Part shown: in pieces, positions 51,499 through 61,234 of the stretch
Layout: the number at the start of each line of letters is the position of its first letter
Position numbering within the stretch: position 1 is the stretch's first letter
Assembly: GCA_033239125.1 (NCBI GenBank)
Contig: BSWB01000002.1
Span: forward strand, 153,746,409 to 153,810,408
Reading direction: 5' to 3'
DNA from: Fagopyrum homotropicum
Taxonomy: Eukaryota > Streptophyta > Magnoliopsida > Caryophyllales > Polygonaceae
Length of the DNA stretch: 64,000 nt
Program-made: the position numbers and the translations under genes
Notes under the pieces: model-generated
The model's database searches: none
Told to the model about the DNA's origin: nothing
Seen by the model: only the letters and a program-made list of their open reading frames with translations

Positions 51499-53225
51499 GA
51501 ACGAATGTTAATATGTAATTTAGACATTAGTTCAAGGAATTTACCAAAGTGTTTGTCCAGGCGAGCTCTTGCTCGTGATTGAGGGAACGGTAGTGGTGGC
51601 TTGTATGGAGGCGGTGCCACATAGGTTGGCTCTACCTCTTTGCTCTTGCCTCCATCTCCTTGCAAAGTCTCTTCTTCATTCACCACTTGTTTCCCTTTAG
51701 CATTCTCCTTGGGCAAAGGATCCTTCATGCTTAACCCACTTCTTGTTGTAATAGCCAACACTTGGCCTCTTGGGTTTTCTTCGGTTCTTCCGGGAAGCTT
51801 TCCCGGATCTCTATGTGCTTCACCCGCCTTTTGGAACACTTGTTCTTCCAAAACCTTTTGAGCCTTAGAAATTGAAGTCACGGTGCTCTCAAGACCACTC
51901 AACCTTCCAAGCAATTGCTCAAACATCATTTCGGTTCTATCCTTTGGAGGTTGAGTAAATCCGGGTGGAGGTTCTTGTGAAGCTCTTGGTGGTGGAGCTG
52001 TGCTTGTAGAAGCGGGAGGGTTCAAGGCTCCATCCGGGTTAGAGTAAGAAAACCCGGGATGGTTGTGGTTGGGCCGGTAATTGTTGAATTGCCGGTTATT
52101 GTTGAAGTTCCTTGGGCCTTGATAATTGTTGTAATTGCCCCTTCCCATATAGTTTACATCCTCCTCCTTGGGAGATAAGTTAGCTTGTGGAAGCACTTGA
52201 GGGGTTGCTTGATTCTTCAAAGTTGTAGCACACAACTCCCTCAAGGACTTTAGCTCGTTGTTGATGGCGTCGAGCTTGAAGTTGCTCATGGTGACCTCAC
52301 TCACCTCATATGCTCCCGCCTTTCTCCCTTCACTCTTCCTATGGGAGTACTTCTCAATTACTAGAGCTTGCTTCTCTACAAACTCCCAAGCATCATCCAC
52401 ATGCTTCTCCATGAAGGTCCCACCGGAAAGGGATTGAAGCTTGAATTGGCTATCTTCATCAAGTCCCTTGAAGTAGATCTCCAATAGCTCAATTTTCGGT
52501 ATGCCATGGTGTGGACAATCAAGGAGAAGATCTTTGAATCTCTCCCAAGACTTGAACAAACTCTCTCTATCCTTCATCACGAAGGCATTGATCTTCCCTC
52601 TTAATTCGGTAGTCTTGGAAGGTGGGAAGAACTTAGTCAAAAACTCGGTTGTCATCTCCTCCCAAGTACCAACTTGCCCTTGCGGAATAGATTGATACCA
52701 AGCTAAGGCCTTGTCCTTAAGAGAGAAGGATAAAGCCCTTAGCTTATGGTTGTTGCTCTCCAATCTTGGCGGTCTAAGAGTCTCCATCAAAATCTCATAG
52801 TTCATCAAATGTTGGTGAGGAGACTCTCCTTCCATCCCTCCAAATTGATTATGCCGGATCATTTGTAGAACTTGAGGGCGGAGCTCATAGTTGTGGGCTG
52901 CGGGATCTCCTAAGTTCACACCCGGACGGTGTGCTCTTTGTGCCGGATCCATACGTCTCCCTAGGGTTTGTGGCTCTTCAATGGCAATGGGCACAACCCT
53001 AACATTAACCGCCGGCTGCGGTTGTACTACCGGTGGTGGAGGAGGTGGAGGTTGTCGGCGATTAAGCTCTCCTTGAACAAGGGCTTGCCTAATCTCCTCA
53101 ATCTCCCTTCTAGTCTCCTCTTGCCTCTCATTGGCAAGTCTCCTTTCTTCCTCCAAGAGCTCATCTCTTAGCCTTATTTGCTCTAAGGCTTCATCCAACT
53201 CAGCTTGGAGGTTTCTTCCGGCCAT
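51483..53225 (-). CDS. Gag of Athila element 2
   Basis: A 580-residue ORF. The N-terminus is a likely coiled coil (ELDEALEQIRLRDELLEEER) followed by a Pro-rich run (RRQPPPPPPPVV) and the Gag core (RPGVNLGDPAAHNYELRPQV, WERFKDLLLDCPHHGIPK). An Asn/Tyr-rich segment (YNNYQGPRNFNNNRQFNNY) replaces a zinc knuckle. A short upstream peptide from ATG 53322 (MRRSRGKDLAPFDPEPEKT) is in frame but ends at TGA 53240-53238, like the interrupted leader of element 1. The ORF ends at LHINIRSWMLF because of a one-base loss relative to element 1, where the frame runs on into protease. The start at 53225 is the first ATG after the leader stop. Confidence 0.9.
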   Translation of the reverse strand: MAGRNLQAELDEALEQIRLRDELLEEERRLANERQEETRREIEEIRQALVQGELNRRQPPPPPPPVVQPQPAVNVRVVPIAIEEPQTLGRRMDPAQRAHRPGVNLGDPAAHNYELRPQVLQMIRHNQFGGMEGESPHQHLMNYEILMETLRPPRLESNNHKLRALSFSLKDKALAWYQSIPQGQVGTWEEMTTEFLTKFFPPSKTTELRGKINAFVMKDRESLFKSWERFKDLLLDCPHHGIPKIELLEIYFKGLDEDSQFKLQSLSGGTFMEKHVDDAWEFVEKQALVIEKYSHRKSEGRKAGAYEVSEVTMSNFKLDAINNELKSLRELCATTLKNQATPQVLPQANLSPKEEDVNYMGRGNYNNYQGPRNFNNNRQFNNYRPNHNHPGFSYSNPDGALNPPASTSTAPPPRASQEPPPGFTQPPKDRTEMMFEQLLGRLSGLESTVTSISKAQKVLEEQVFQKAGEAHRDPGKLPGRTEENPRGQVLAITTRSGLSMKDPLPKENAKGKQVVNEEETLQGDGGKSKEVEPTYVAPPPYKPPLPFPQSRARARLDKHFGKFLELMSKLHINIRSWMLF

Positions 53226-53438
53226 CTCTTTCTCTTTTCAGATGTTCTTGGATCTAGATCGAAGGGTTTTCTCCGGTTCGGGATCGAATGGAGCTAAATC
53301 CTTGCCACGAGATCTTCGCATACACCTAAAGAGAGAGATGATGTCCTGAAAAGCAAAGACACACACCAAAGAGAGATCAAAAGCAACAAGAAAGATCTAC
53401 ACTATAAACAATCACGAAATGACTCAATCTAGACCTAG

Positions 53439-53456
53439 TCCCCGGCAACGGCGCCA
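53439..53456 (-). other. Primer-binding site (tRNA-Asp) of Athila element 2
   Basis: TCCCCGGCAACGGCGCCA on the plus strand, six bases from the LTR, identical in sequence and spacing to element 1. Confidence 0.9.
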
Positions 53457-53462
53457 AAAACT

Positions 53463-55275
53463 TGTTACGCTAGAATCGTGTGATGTGCACGCAATAAGTC
53501 TTAAATTTATACTCGTTATATTTATCCTAACTTCTAGCGAACCCGCAGTGTACGGGACGTTTGTAGAAAGGTAAGTATTCCGAGGTCGAACACAAAGACT
53601 AAGGTGAAATAGAGTCAAGCAATGATCAAGGATAGTGTGAATCTAGACTAAGATAAGATGAGGAACAAAGAAAATGGAACACGCAATGTTTTTGTTGGTT
53701 TTTGTGGTGATCAAACAAAGATCACAAGTCAAGCAAGGTAATAACACAACTAACAAATTAAGCTAGCCAACGAGTAAGTAACACAAAGCACAAGTATATG
53801 ATCAAGAGAGAAAAGTAGATTCTAGAGGTCAAGATTTCCGGTTATGGCATTGGACTCAAGGTTCTAAGGATTCTAAGGACAAGCTGCGGTGTTTGGGAAG
53901 GAATGTTCACTAATGGAAGCGATTACCGGGTAAGTCTCTCACTTCACTAATCCCGCATCAAACTCCTATTACCGGGTAGGTCTCAAGAGGTTAGAGTAAG
54001 GAATTCCGCACAAACTAGATGCTACTTAAGGGTAACCCTCTCCTTACCGGGTAAGTCTCGGAATAGGGAAATCTCAAGCAATAATCCTAGCACACTCGAT
54101 CCAATAGCGGCTTATGAGGCTCACTACTACCTAGCATTCATCGTCTTACGTATCTAAGGTCGGAAATCATCGGGTAGATCTCTTCCCTCACTTAAATTGG
54201 TAGCATTAGGTGATACTAAGCTACATTAGGCTTAATAAACACTAGGATTTAAACAAACAAACACCCTAACATGCAGATTTATCATTTAAAGAGCAACAGG
54301 AGAATAAATCGGGCTGATTCACAGATAAATCGGCCGATTTATCTGATGAACAGGTCGATTTATTTTTCTGTCGTGAGTTTCGTGCATATAAATCATCCTA
54401 AACTAACATATAAGTCCATCCTATCATCACCCTAGCCATAACCATCAATCCATCACTCTAAAATCACAAGAAACTAGCCAATAATATGCATATCAAGATC
54501 CGAAATCATCAAACAAGCATACATGGTGTTCATAGATGAGTAATGAAAGATGAGTAAGCAAAATCAATAAATCTCAGCCAAATCCAAGTTGTAGCAAGAC
54601 TTACAAACTCTAAAATGAAGATTCAAAATGTTCTTAACAATCCTTGCAATTAGTTCTTCAATCCAAGACTACAAAATCACTCTAAACTCTTAGAATGGTG
54701 TTCTTCTTCTTCCTTCAATCCTTGAGAGCTTTTCTTCTCCTCCAATCTTTCTCCAAAATCCAATGAGTTGTCAATGAGAGTGTGGGAGAGGAGAGATGCT
54801 CAACAACCACCTGCAGGACCACTTATATTCTCCACCAAGAGCAAGGACGGACAAGAGATCGTGGGACACGTGGCTTAAGCTGTCAAAGGCCCAAAAATCG
54901 ACCCAGAGGAAAAAATCGGCCGATTTTCCTAGGTGTAGGTCGATTTTCTTCAACAGAAGCGTGCTATGATCGTCTAGCCATGAGTTGCTCCATTGCTTGC
55001 ACCAATGGTGGTCTTTGTGTCCTTTGTTGATCCAATTATGCTCCTCCAAGGCTTTGGATGTGTACCATCATGAGGCTTGGCCCTCAAATGTATCGATTAA
55101 CGTCCAATAGATCCCCGAATTACCTACAAAACCGATAAAAGGTAGTGTAGACGTCTTTTCTAGAAATGTGCATGAATTGAGCGAAGACGTCATGAACCAA
55201 TGCCAAAACGTGCATGAATGAGTGAGAAATCCATCTAAATGATTACCTAATCCTAAGTCATAAATCTTGTTATCA
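53463..55275 (-). repeat. 5' LTR of Athila element 2
   Basis: 1813 bp, about 11 substitutions from the other LTR. It carries the same array and modules (54306-54361 and 54895-54946). The promoter should lie here, reading leftward. Confidence 0.95.
54306..54361. repeat. Palindromic four-half-site module, right LTR of element 2
   Basis: AAATCG at 54306, AAATCGGCCGATTT at 54327-54340, CGATTT ending at 54361. Steps exactly 21 and 21 bp; total 56 bp. Confidence 0.8.
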
Positions 55276-58083
55276 TAGGCTAACGAACAAATGACCGTAG
55301 GGGCCTCTTGGTCGGGAGCGGTGGCAATCATAGGCAGGAATGTCGCTAGAATATTCCCTAGGACAACCAATGCAATCTTATAGTAGGTGGCGGCTGCACA
55401 TGTGATCATCGGTATTTCCATCCAATTTGGTTCTGGACACGGAGACTTACTCGTCCAATAAACGTTTTCAATGACTTCATCAACATGATCGAGGATTCTA
55501 CACTGCAATGATTAACAAGTAAGATTATGTAAAATCATGGATTATAATTAAAACTTTGATGTAACCGGAAGACTTAGTTACCTTGGAATAAAATTCCCTT
55601 CTCGCATTTAACTCCATAACCATATCTCGCCATATTATCAAATAATCCTCATCCGAGAATCCCAACACCGCGGAAATTGCTCTATATCCACAATGGCCGT
55701 CTCCTGGTACATCCCTTACTCTCAATACATAAGGCTCCATGAACTTTGGAAAATCTTCTTCCCTCAAACAAAATCCGGTCTTCGCGGGTTGCTTTTCTTT
55801 ACGTCGTGCTCTACTCGTAGGAGTCAACTCCGGTGTAGAATCTACATCTTTAGTTTTCTTCCCTTTCGGACGCCCAGGACCACGTGTAGCAGAATGCTCA
55901 AAAGAGCTAGGCTCTCTTCTAGTTGATCTCGGGATTGGAGGTCGTCCCTTTGCATTGGCCTTCTGTGCCGGCTCCTTCATTGTCGTACCCCCGGGGTTTT
56001 CCATGTCATCCACAAAAGATGCAATCTTATCTTGCTCATCCGGGCTTAACATATTTGAGTCCATTCTTTCTCTAAACCTATTCAGCGCCGCTTGATTCGG
56101 GTTCGAACGATCATCATCATCATCATCACCAATATCACCATCCAAAAAACTAACCAGATTCCAATGAACTTGCTTCCAATAAGGGTGTATTTATGACAAA
56201 TAGATAGGTCTACGAGCCCGGATCGCTAGTCTAAAGTCATGCACACACGGCACTCCATAAACCTCTCTCCAATAACTATCCCGACATCCTTCATCATCTC
56301 TTGTATGTCGAGCCTTGGTGTAATTATTCCACAAGAGCGTGAAACACTCATTTGTTACGTAGTCACGGAGCAAGTCAAATATCGGTATACGCACCTACAA
56401 AAAAAGGTTTATTACATATCAAATAAATATTTAACATTATTTTCATCAATTAAACTATTGCTATACTAACCTCTCGTGGAATCCTCTCCCGTGACATCTC
56501 TAGAGAAGCTTGTAGCTTTTGGACTTGGTGCGTGACCATCAAATGTATGCTATCACAAACCAGCTGAAATCCTCCAACGCTATCTAGTGTTTGCTTCAAC
56601 AACTTGTGCGCGGACTCACACCTAAGAAGAAAATTTTATTACAAAAAACGAAGAAATGTTTAACAATGTAGTGAATGTTTAAATAACTTACGCATTTGTC
56701 GTTCGTGTGCCGAAATGATGATGTAGGTCAGTCCATGCTCGTACGATTGCCTCCTTGTACGGGTCAAGCCAAGTCGTCTCTAGATAGGTCATTAACCTCG
56801 GAGATGATTGCTAATAGTCTCTCATTTCCAACAAACGGCGTTGGTAGCTTCCAGGGGATCTTGACTCGAACAAGGCATGACAATGGGATATGAAGAGTGT
56901 TTCCGCTTCCTTATTGCGTAAAATAAGTGCCGCTCTGTTAACTATATTGCACTTTATGTGAAACGTGCACAATATATGCTTTACCTCTGGAAATACTACA
57001 CCCAATGCGCTTATAAGACCAAGCTCACGATCAGTGGCAATCACCTCCGGCGTCTTTCCGTACAACAAATGCCGGACCCTCCTCAAAGCCCACTCGTAAT
57101 GATCTCTATTCTCCTGTGCCATGAACACAAAAGCAATTGCGAATGTCTTCTTGGTGCTAGTGATGCCTACGATCTCCAACAATGGCATATTGTACCTAAA
57201 AGTAATACGAAACAACGACTGAGTTACAATTTCTAAGGAAAATAAGAATGAGTGTATGAAATAAAGTAAAAATGTGGCTTGAATTGAAGCTTACTTGTTG
57301 GTCTTATATGTCGAGTCCATCACAATAACATAGGGAAACATGTTGAGCAAATGCCTCGAGTCGGGATGTGAGATAAAGAAATCAATCACTTCATCGGAAT
57401 CTTGACTTCTCCGAGTGTTTATATAGTATCCACGTTCCGTCAACGTGTGAAGTGCTTGTTGTAATGGAGATCTTCCTTCGACTTGTTCCATTCTAATCTT
57501 CAAACCGGTGTTGTAAACTTGACGGATGGAGGTGACATTGTCGGGATCCTCTAATTGTACGGATTTTAATATATGTCTCGGTTTTAAGGCAGAATTCAAT
57601 TCACGCTCCACCTTTCGGGTCTGCTTCGGAGTCATACGTCCAACATATGCATGACCTCTTAACACCGAAGGAATGATATGGTTGTGGATTCCACATACAA
57701 CCCTCACCATCCACTTTTCCTCTTCAATTTGGGTTCCTACAAGCTCAAACAAACACATACACTTCTTCGAGTTTTTTTTTTCCGGCTAGAACTCGGAACA
57801 TGATCGGGATCTACGTCTTTTTCTTTTCTCGGTCCTCCGTGTCTATCACAACCCAATTGTAGGATACGAAAACCCCTTCTATCCAACCATGATTTTTTAA
57901 TGACCAACACCATATTCATAGCGTTGGCCACATACCGAGCCCATCCCAATAAGTTCTCTCTATCCGCAAAATATCCATGAAGCTCAAATTTTGAAGAATA
58001 ATTGGTACCGAGAGCACGAGAGTAATCCATAAGATCCTAAATAAAAATAACATAGAATATTATTTTAAAAAAACACATCATTT

Positions 58084-58332
58084 TATTCTTGCATTGCTAA
58101 TTCTATGATTTCGATTCTCTATTCTAACATTGCTAATTCTATGATTCCGATTCTCTATTCTTGCATTGCTAATTCTATAATTCCGATTCTCTATTCTAAA
58201 ATTGCTAATTCTAGGATTTCGATTCTCTATTCTTACATTGCTAATTCTATAATTCCGATTCTCTATTCTAACATTGCAAATTCTATAATTTCGATTCTCT
58301 ATTCTAACATTGCAAATTCTATAATTCCGACA
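58084..58332. repeat. 36-bp minisatellite in transposase intron 1
   Basis: About 6.6 units of 36 bp (attgctaattctatgatt then ycgattctctattctaac) lie wholly inside the first intron of the OTU-transposase gene. Units differ by a few bases. Since 36 is a multiple of three and the unit lacks stops in some frames, open frames appear on both strands, but they are artefacts. Confidence 0.9.
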
Positions 58333-58641
58333 AAATAAAACGACATAACAGTAAAGTATAAAAATGAGTTTGTACACTTACTTCAAGTTTTGCGAGAATT
58401 TCTTCCGGATCACTATATTTTTCAATATCGAACGGCATCATCGAGCTTTCACCATCGGATTCTACATCAACTTCATCGGAATACGACGACATTTTAACGA
58501 CTTTTTTCTTTACGTTTTCTAACTTGTGGATGAAGGTGAATGAGTCTCATATGTTATTATATAGGCTCCAAAAATCCCCAACGGCTATATTCCCCCAACG
58601 GCTAGTACGTCCAACGGTCCGATTTTTGAATGAGTAACGCA

Positions 58642-58682
58642 CAAGCTAACGCGCATGCGCACTGCGCATGCGCGTTAGCTTG
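58642..58682. repeat. 41-bp perfect palindrome near right end of the MULE
   Basis: Arms CAAGCTAACGCGCATGCGCA (58642-58661) and its exact reverse complement (58663-58682) flank a single C. A second foldback, ggactccgcct with aggcgcgagtcc, follows at about 58689-58717. This is upstream of the transposase start at 58492 (TATATAATA-like box near 58556-58562 on minus). Confidence 0.9.
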
Positions 58683-58760
58683 CGCGCGGACGGACTCCGC
58701 CTCTATGAAGGCGCGAGTCCGCCCGAATAGTAGCCCTGTTGTCTTCACCATTCACAATTT

Positions 58761-59191
58761 CGTCTCTCAATCCAAAACTGAATATGAGTGCTAATGAGAG
58801 GATGAAGGTAAACTGAGTTTGTGTTTTTAGTTTCGCTATAATCTCATGGTTATGGAACCGATTTGTCTCATGGACTCTCTTCCCTTTAATTTCATCTCCC
58901 GAATCTCTTTATTTGCAATTTTTGTTTTTCGTTTCTCATTTTTGCGCAGATATGAATGATTTTTTACAGGTATACTCTCTCTCGTCCCTCTATCTTCGCC
59001 TACAAATCCTACAATCGAGTCGATTTTGTCTTCCGAAGATCTATCGATCTGTGCGCAATCGTGTATTCCCGTTCAATTGTAGGCGGAATCGAGAGCAGGA
59101 GCCTAAGATTTTGCATACCAGGGAATCGATGACTGGAGTTGCGATGTCCCTCATATCTGAATGCTTACATTTGAACTCAAATCCATTTTAC
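58761..59191. other. Unassigned sequence right of the MULE
   Basis: A short ATG frame (MSANERMK) before a GTAAAC donor at about 58783-58806 could be a 5' exon, but no continuation was found. The frame 58913-59209 has no domain. Confidence 0.35.
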
Positions 59192-59446
59192 TCAAGCGTC
59201 CTCTTGTAAGTTCCTACTCCCAACATCTGGTGTAAGTCCTTCACTGTCCATTTTATTGTAAATCTCATCTAACTTTGACAAATCATGCTCTTGTCCCCAC
59301 CTTTGAAGCATTATACTATAGCTCTTGTTGTCGGGGATGAAATCTCTCTTAGACATTTTAACGAACATCTCTTGTGCTTTCTTAACCTGTCTACATTTGT
59401 AAAGGGTATCAACGAATATGTTAAAATCTGACAAATCCGGATTCAA
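59192..59446 (-). pseudogene. PPR protein fragment
   Basis: An 84-codon minus-strand frame holds about two pentatricopeptide repeats: DLSDFNIFVDTLYKCRQVKK then AQEMFVKMSKRDFIPDNKSY, and SIMLQRWGQEHDLSKLDEIY then NKMDSEGLTPDV. PPR proteins bind organelle RNA using arrays of such 35-residue helical hairpins. A working protein has many more repeats and a targeting peptide; neither is here. Text upstream (59447-59470) continues the motif in a shifted frame, so it is a truncated relic. Confidence 0.8.
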
Positions 59447-59470
59447 CTCAAAATGCCTTCACAACTTCGG

Positions 59471-60388
59471 TGTTTTTCTTTTTAATTTCTTGATCCCTTC
59501 TTCTTCATCTTATGATCGATTCTAAGGTGTTGACATTTTGATTACCTGGACCTGAATTTTTTTTTGCTGATTGTACATTATCAGGACTTACTGTAGATTT
59601 TTCATCTCAGGGGGATTTTAGAATAATGATCATGGTTTTGTTGTAATGCAATTGTCTTACATTTGTCCTATGATTTTCAACCTATTTTTTGTAGTGCAAT
59701 TGTTTGTGTATGGTCGTTCAATGAGCTGAAAGCAGAAGTAGCCACACTTTTGTGGCTGCTTCAGGCAATCACATAAAGAAGTTTGAGGTAATTTATTTAT
59801 GGCAGTTTTTCTTTTAACTTTCTTTGATTTAAATCTTCTTTTGTTTGAACATAAAATTTATAGTTGCAGTTTATGCCTATCAAATTTGTAGTTGTAGTTT
59901 ATGCCTATCTAATAAGCTTCTTGCCTAATCACAAGTTCAATATGGTTTCCTCATTAAACTAGCGTGTGATAAGGGGTCATGGAGTTCACCGGGCTTATTT
60001 GCTCAACACCTAAAGTAATTTACTGAAATAAATACTTGAACTCAAATGAAATATATTCCTTTCTAATCTTGTCAATACACAGGTTCAAGATGAATGGTCA
60101 TAAAACAACCCAATAATTAAATTTGGTGATGTGGCTTTTTTTTATTTGGCAGTGAATAATAGGGTCAAGATACTTTTGACTTGTAGGTTGGATGTCACTG
60201 CTTTAGGATTTTAAATTTTAAGGCTGATTTGGGGGTTTGATTGGTTCAGTAAGTTTGCTCGACAATAATCTAACCTTAATAGCTCTTCTTTCTTTCTGCA
60301 GGTGATCATTCTTCTACACAATAAAATCTCAGATTTTCAGCTCATTTGGTAATTCCTATTTCTCTTTCCTTGTAGCCATGGATTTTCA
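59471..60388. other. Unassigned AT-rich sequence
   Basis: No gene or repeat recognised. The composition is like plant intron or intergenic DNA (T-rich tracts, tgcag acceptors at about 60300), which would fit introns of broken genes. Confidence 0.4.
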
Positions 60389-60616
60389 ATGGATTTCTAT
60401 GCTTTTTCATGCCCAACAGTGGAGCTTATTGTAAGAGATCTTGTCAGATCAGCTGCTTCTTCTGACCCTTGTGTCCTTGGCAAGCTTCTCAGGTTACTCT
60501 TCTATGACTGCTTTGTTGAGTTAATTTTATTTTTTGTGTTTTTTTTCCAGAGTATGGAACAAAGTGCTACAAATAGTCAAATGCCTAGAAGCAAGAAATC
60601 TGTAACTTTGACATGA
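60389..60616 (+). pseudogene. Class III peroxidase N-terminal fragment
   Basis: The frame reads MDFYAFSCPTVELIVRDLVR, SAASSDPCVLGKLLRLLFYD and CFVE. This is the start of the mature class III plant peroxidase fold (FY...SCP, LLRLHFHDCFV). In the family the FHD histidine is the distal catalytic residue; here the text is FYD, so it is lost. The similarity stops after CFVE and the rest (LILFFVFFFQ, then a short polar tail) is unrelated. No signal peptide, proximal His or later exons are present. It is a relic. Confidence 0.8.
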
Positions 60617-60880
60617 AGCAAGAGTTCAAGGAAGAACTTATTTGAATAATAGTAGGATTTTTTGTGCATGATATTTTGTAAAAACAATGGACTAATATAA
60701 TGTTCTTGGAAAGAGATTTATGATTAACACTCTATTTTGCTAGAATTCTTAATGTAATAAATTTTTTTGTATTTCTACTAGTTTGTGAAGCAATCAATAT
60801 GAAAATCTTGTGTATTTGAGCATTCTTTTTTTTTATATATATGTCATCTTGATATTATTACAGGTGGTGTTGAAGAGAGA
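60617..60880. other. AT-rich sequence, nothing recognised
   Basis: No coding or repeat feature is supported. It is the flank between the peroxidase relic and the CACTA end. Confidence 0.4.
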
Positions 60881-60919
60881 ATCGTATTGTTAAATTTTTT
60901 TTTCCGTAACTTAATTGTA

Positions 60920-61234
60920 AATTGTGACACCTTGAGGTGTCAAAAATAGTTGTGTTAAAAAACAAAACAAGTATCGAAGAGAGTCGTCTTAAGGTGTCGC
61001 AAATGTCTCAAAACAATGACAGATATACGTGTCGCAAATTTATTAGCTAATGCTACACCTTAAGGTGTCTCAATTTACTGTGACACGTTAAAGTGTCGCA
61101 ATTGGCACATTTGCCAATTGTGACGGCGGAAATTGTGACACCCTTTCGAGGTGTCGCTGATCATTTTTGCGACACCTTAAGGTGTCGCAAAATGCTATTA
61201 AAAGTGTCGCATTATGTCCGCTTTTCTAGTAGTG
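60920..61234 (-). mobile_element. CACTA (En/Spm) terminal fragment
   Basis: Reading leftward from 61234 the sequence begins CACTACTAGAAAA, the typical CACTA terminus. Subterminal repeats follow: the perfect palindrome GCGACACCTTAAGGTGTCGC at 61169-61188 and relatives at 60925-60942 (TGACACCTTGAGGTGTCA), 60990-61000, 61066-61080 and 61136-61156. Such subterminal arrays bind the TNPA-type protein of CACTA elements. No opposite terminus and no transposase are seen, so it is a truncated end or a deleted derivative. Confidence 0.85.

Larger units (their letters stand above)
43908..55275 (-). mobile_element. Athila-type Ty3 LTR retrotransposon, element 2 (complete pol)
   Basis: An 11.4 kb insertion with two 1813-bp LTRs (43908-45720, 53463-55275) and target duplication TAGGC (43903-43907, 55276-55280). 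Genes are on the minus strand. It has the tRNA-Asp primer site, gag, and a 1317-residue pol with protease, RT, RNase H and integrase, but no Athila 3' ORF: 45721-47544 is noncoding. About 11 differences separate the LTRs by eye. gag and pol are in different frames because of a one-base difference from element 1. It landed inside the OTU exon of the MULE transposase gene, so it is younger than the MULE. Confidence 0.95.
43622..58492 (-). pseudogene. MULE transposase with C-terminal OTU protease domain, split by Athila 2
   Basis: Seven exons can be read at canonical junctions: 58492-58382 (MSSYSDEVDVESDGESSMMP), 58036-57295, 57195-56692, 56621-56471, 56394-55582, 55502-55276 continued at 43907-43875, and 43789-43622. 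Domains in order: FAR1-like zinc DNA-binding region (GCDRHGG ... CMC ... GIHNH), MULE transposase (VIVMDSTYKTN, VIATDREL, CTFHIKC), SWIM-like GVPCVHDFR, acidic linker, and OTU cysteine protease with DVPGDGHCGYRAI and, beyond the insertion, NNTHFVPV. Defects: frame change at an A-run near 57770-57780, TAG at 56813-56811, TAA at 56193-56191, and the 11.4 kb Athila insertion inside the OTU domain. Transposase-OTU fusions are known from plant MULEs. Confidence 0.85.
40441..58760. mobile_element. MULE carrying PMD and OTU-transposase genes (boundaries approximate)
   Basis: A Mutator-like element is inferred from two convergent genes: a plant mobile domain gene on plus (40787-43331) and a FAR1/MULE transposase fused to OTU on minus (58492-43622). 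Both outer flanks are GC-rich and foldback-prone (40510-40720 and 58630-58730). Without the later Athila 2 insertion (43908-55275) the element would be about 7 kb. Long terminal inverted repeats and a 9-bp target duplication could not be found by eye, so the ends are estimates. Both genes carry stop codons and frame changes; this copy is not autonomous. Confidence 0.7.

Noticed and set aside
58084..58332. Regular 36-bp repeats resembling a CRISPR array
   Set aside because: There are no unique spacers between units, and the array sits in an intron of a plant transposon gene.
58105..58377. Repetitive ORFs on both strands
   Set aside because: They are products of the intronic minisatellite, whose unit is a multiple of three bases.
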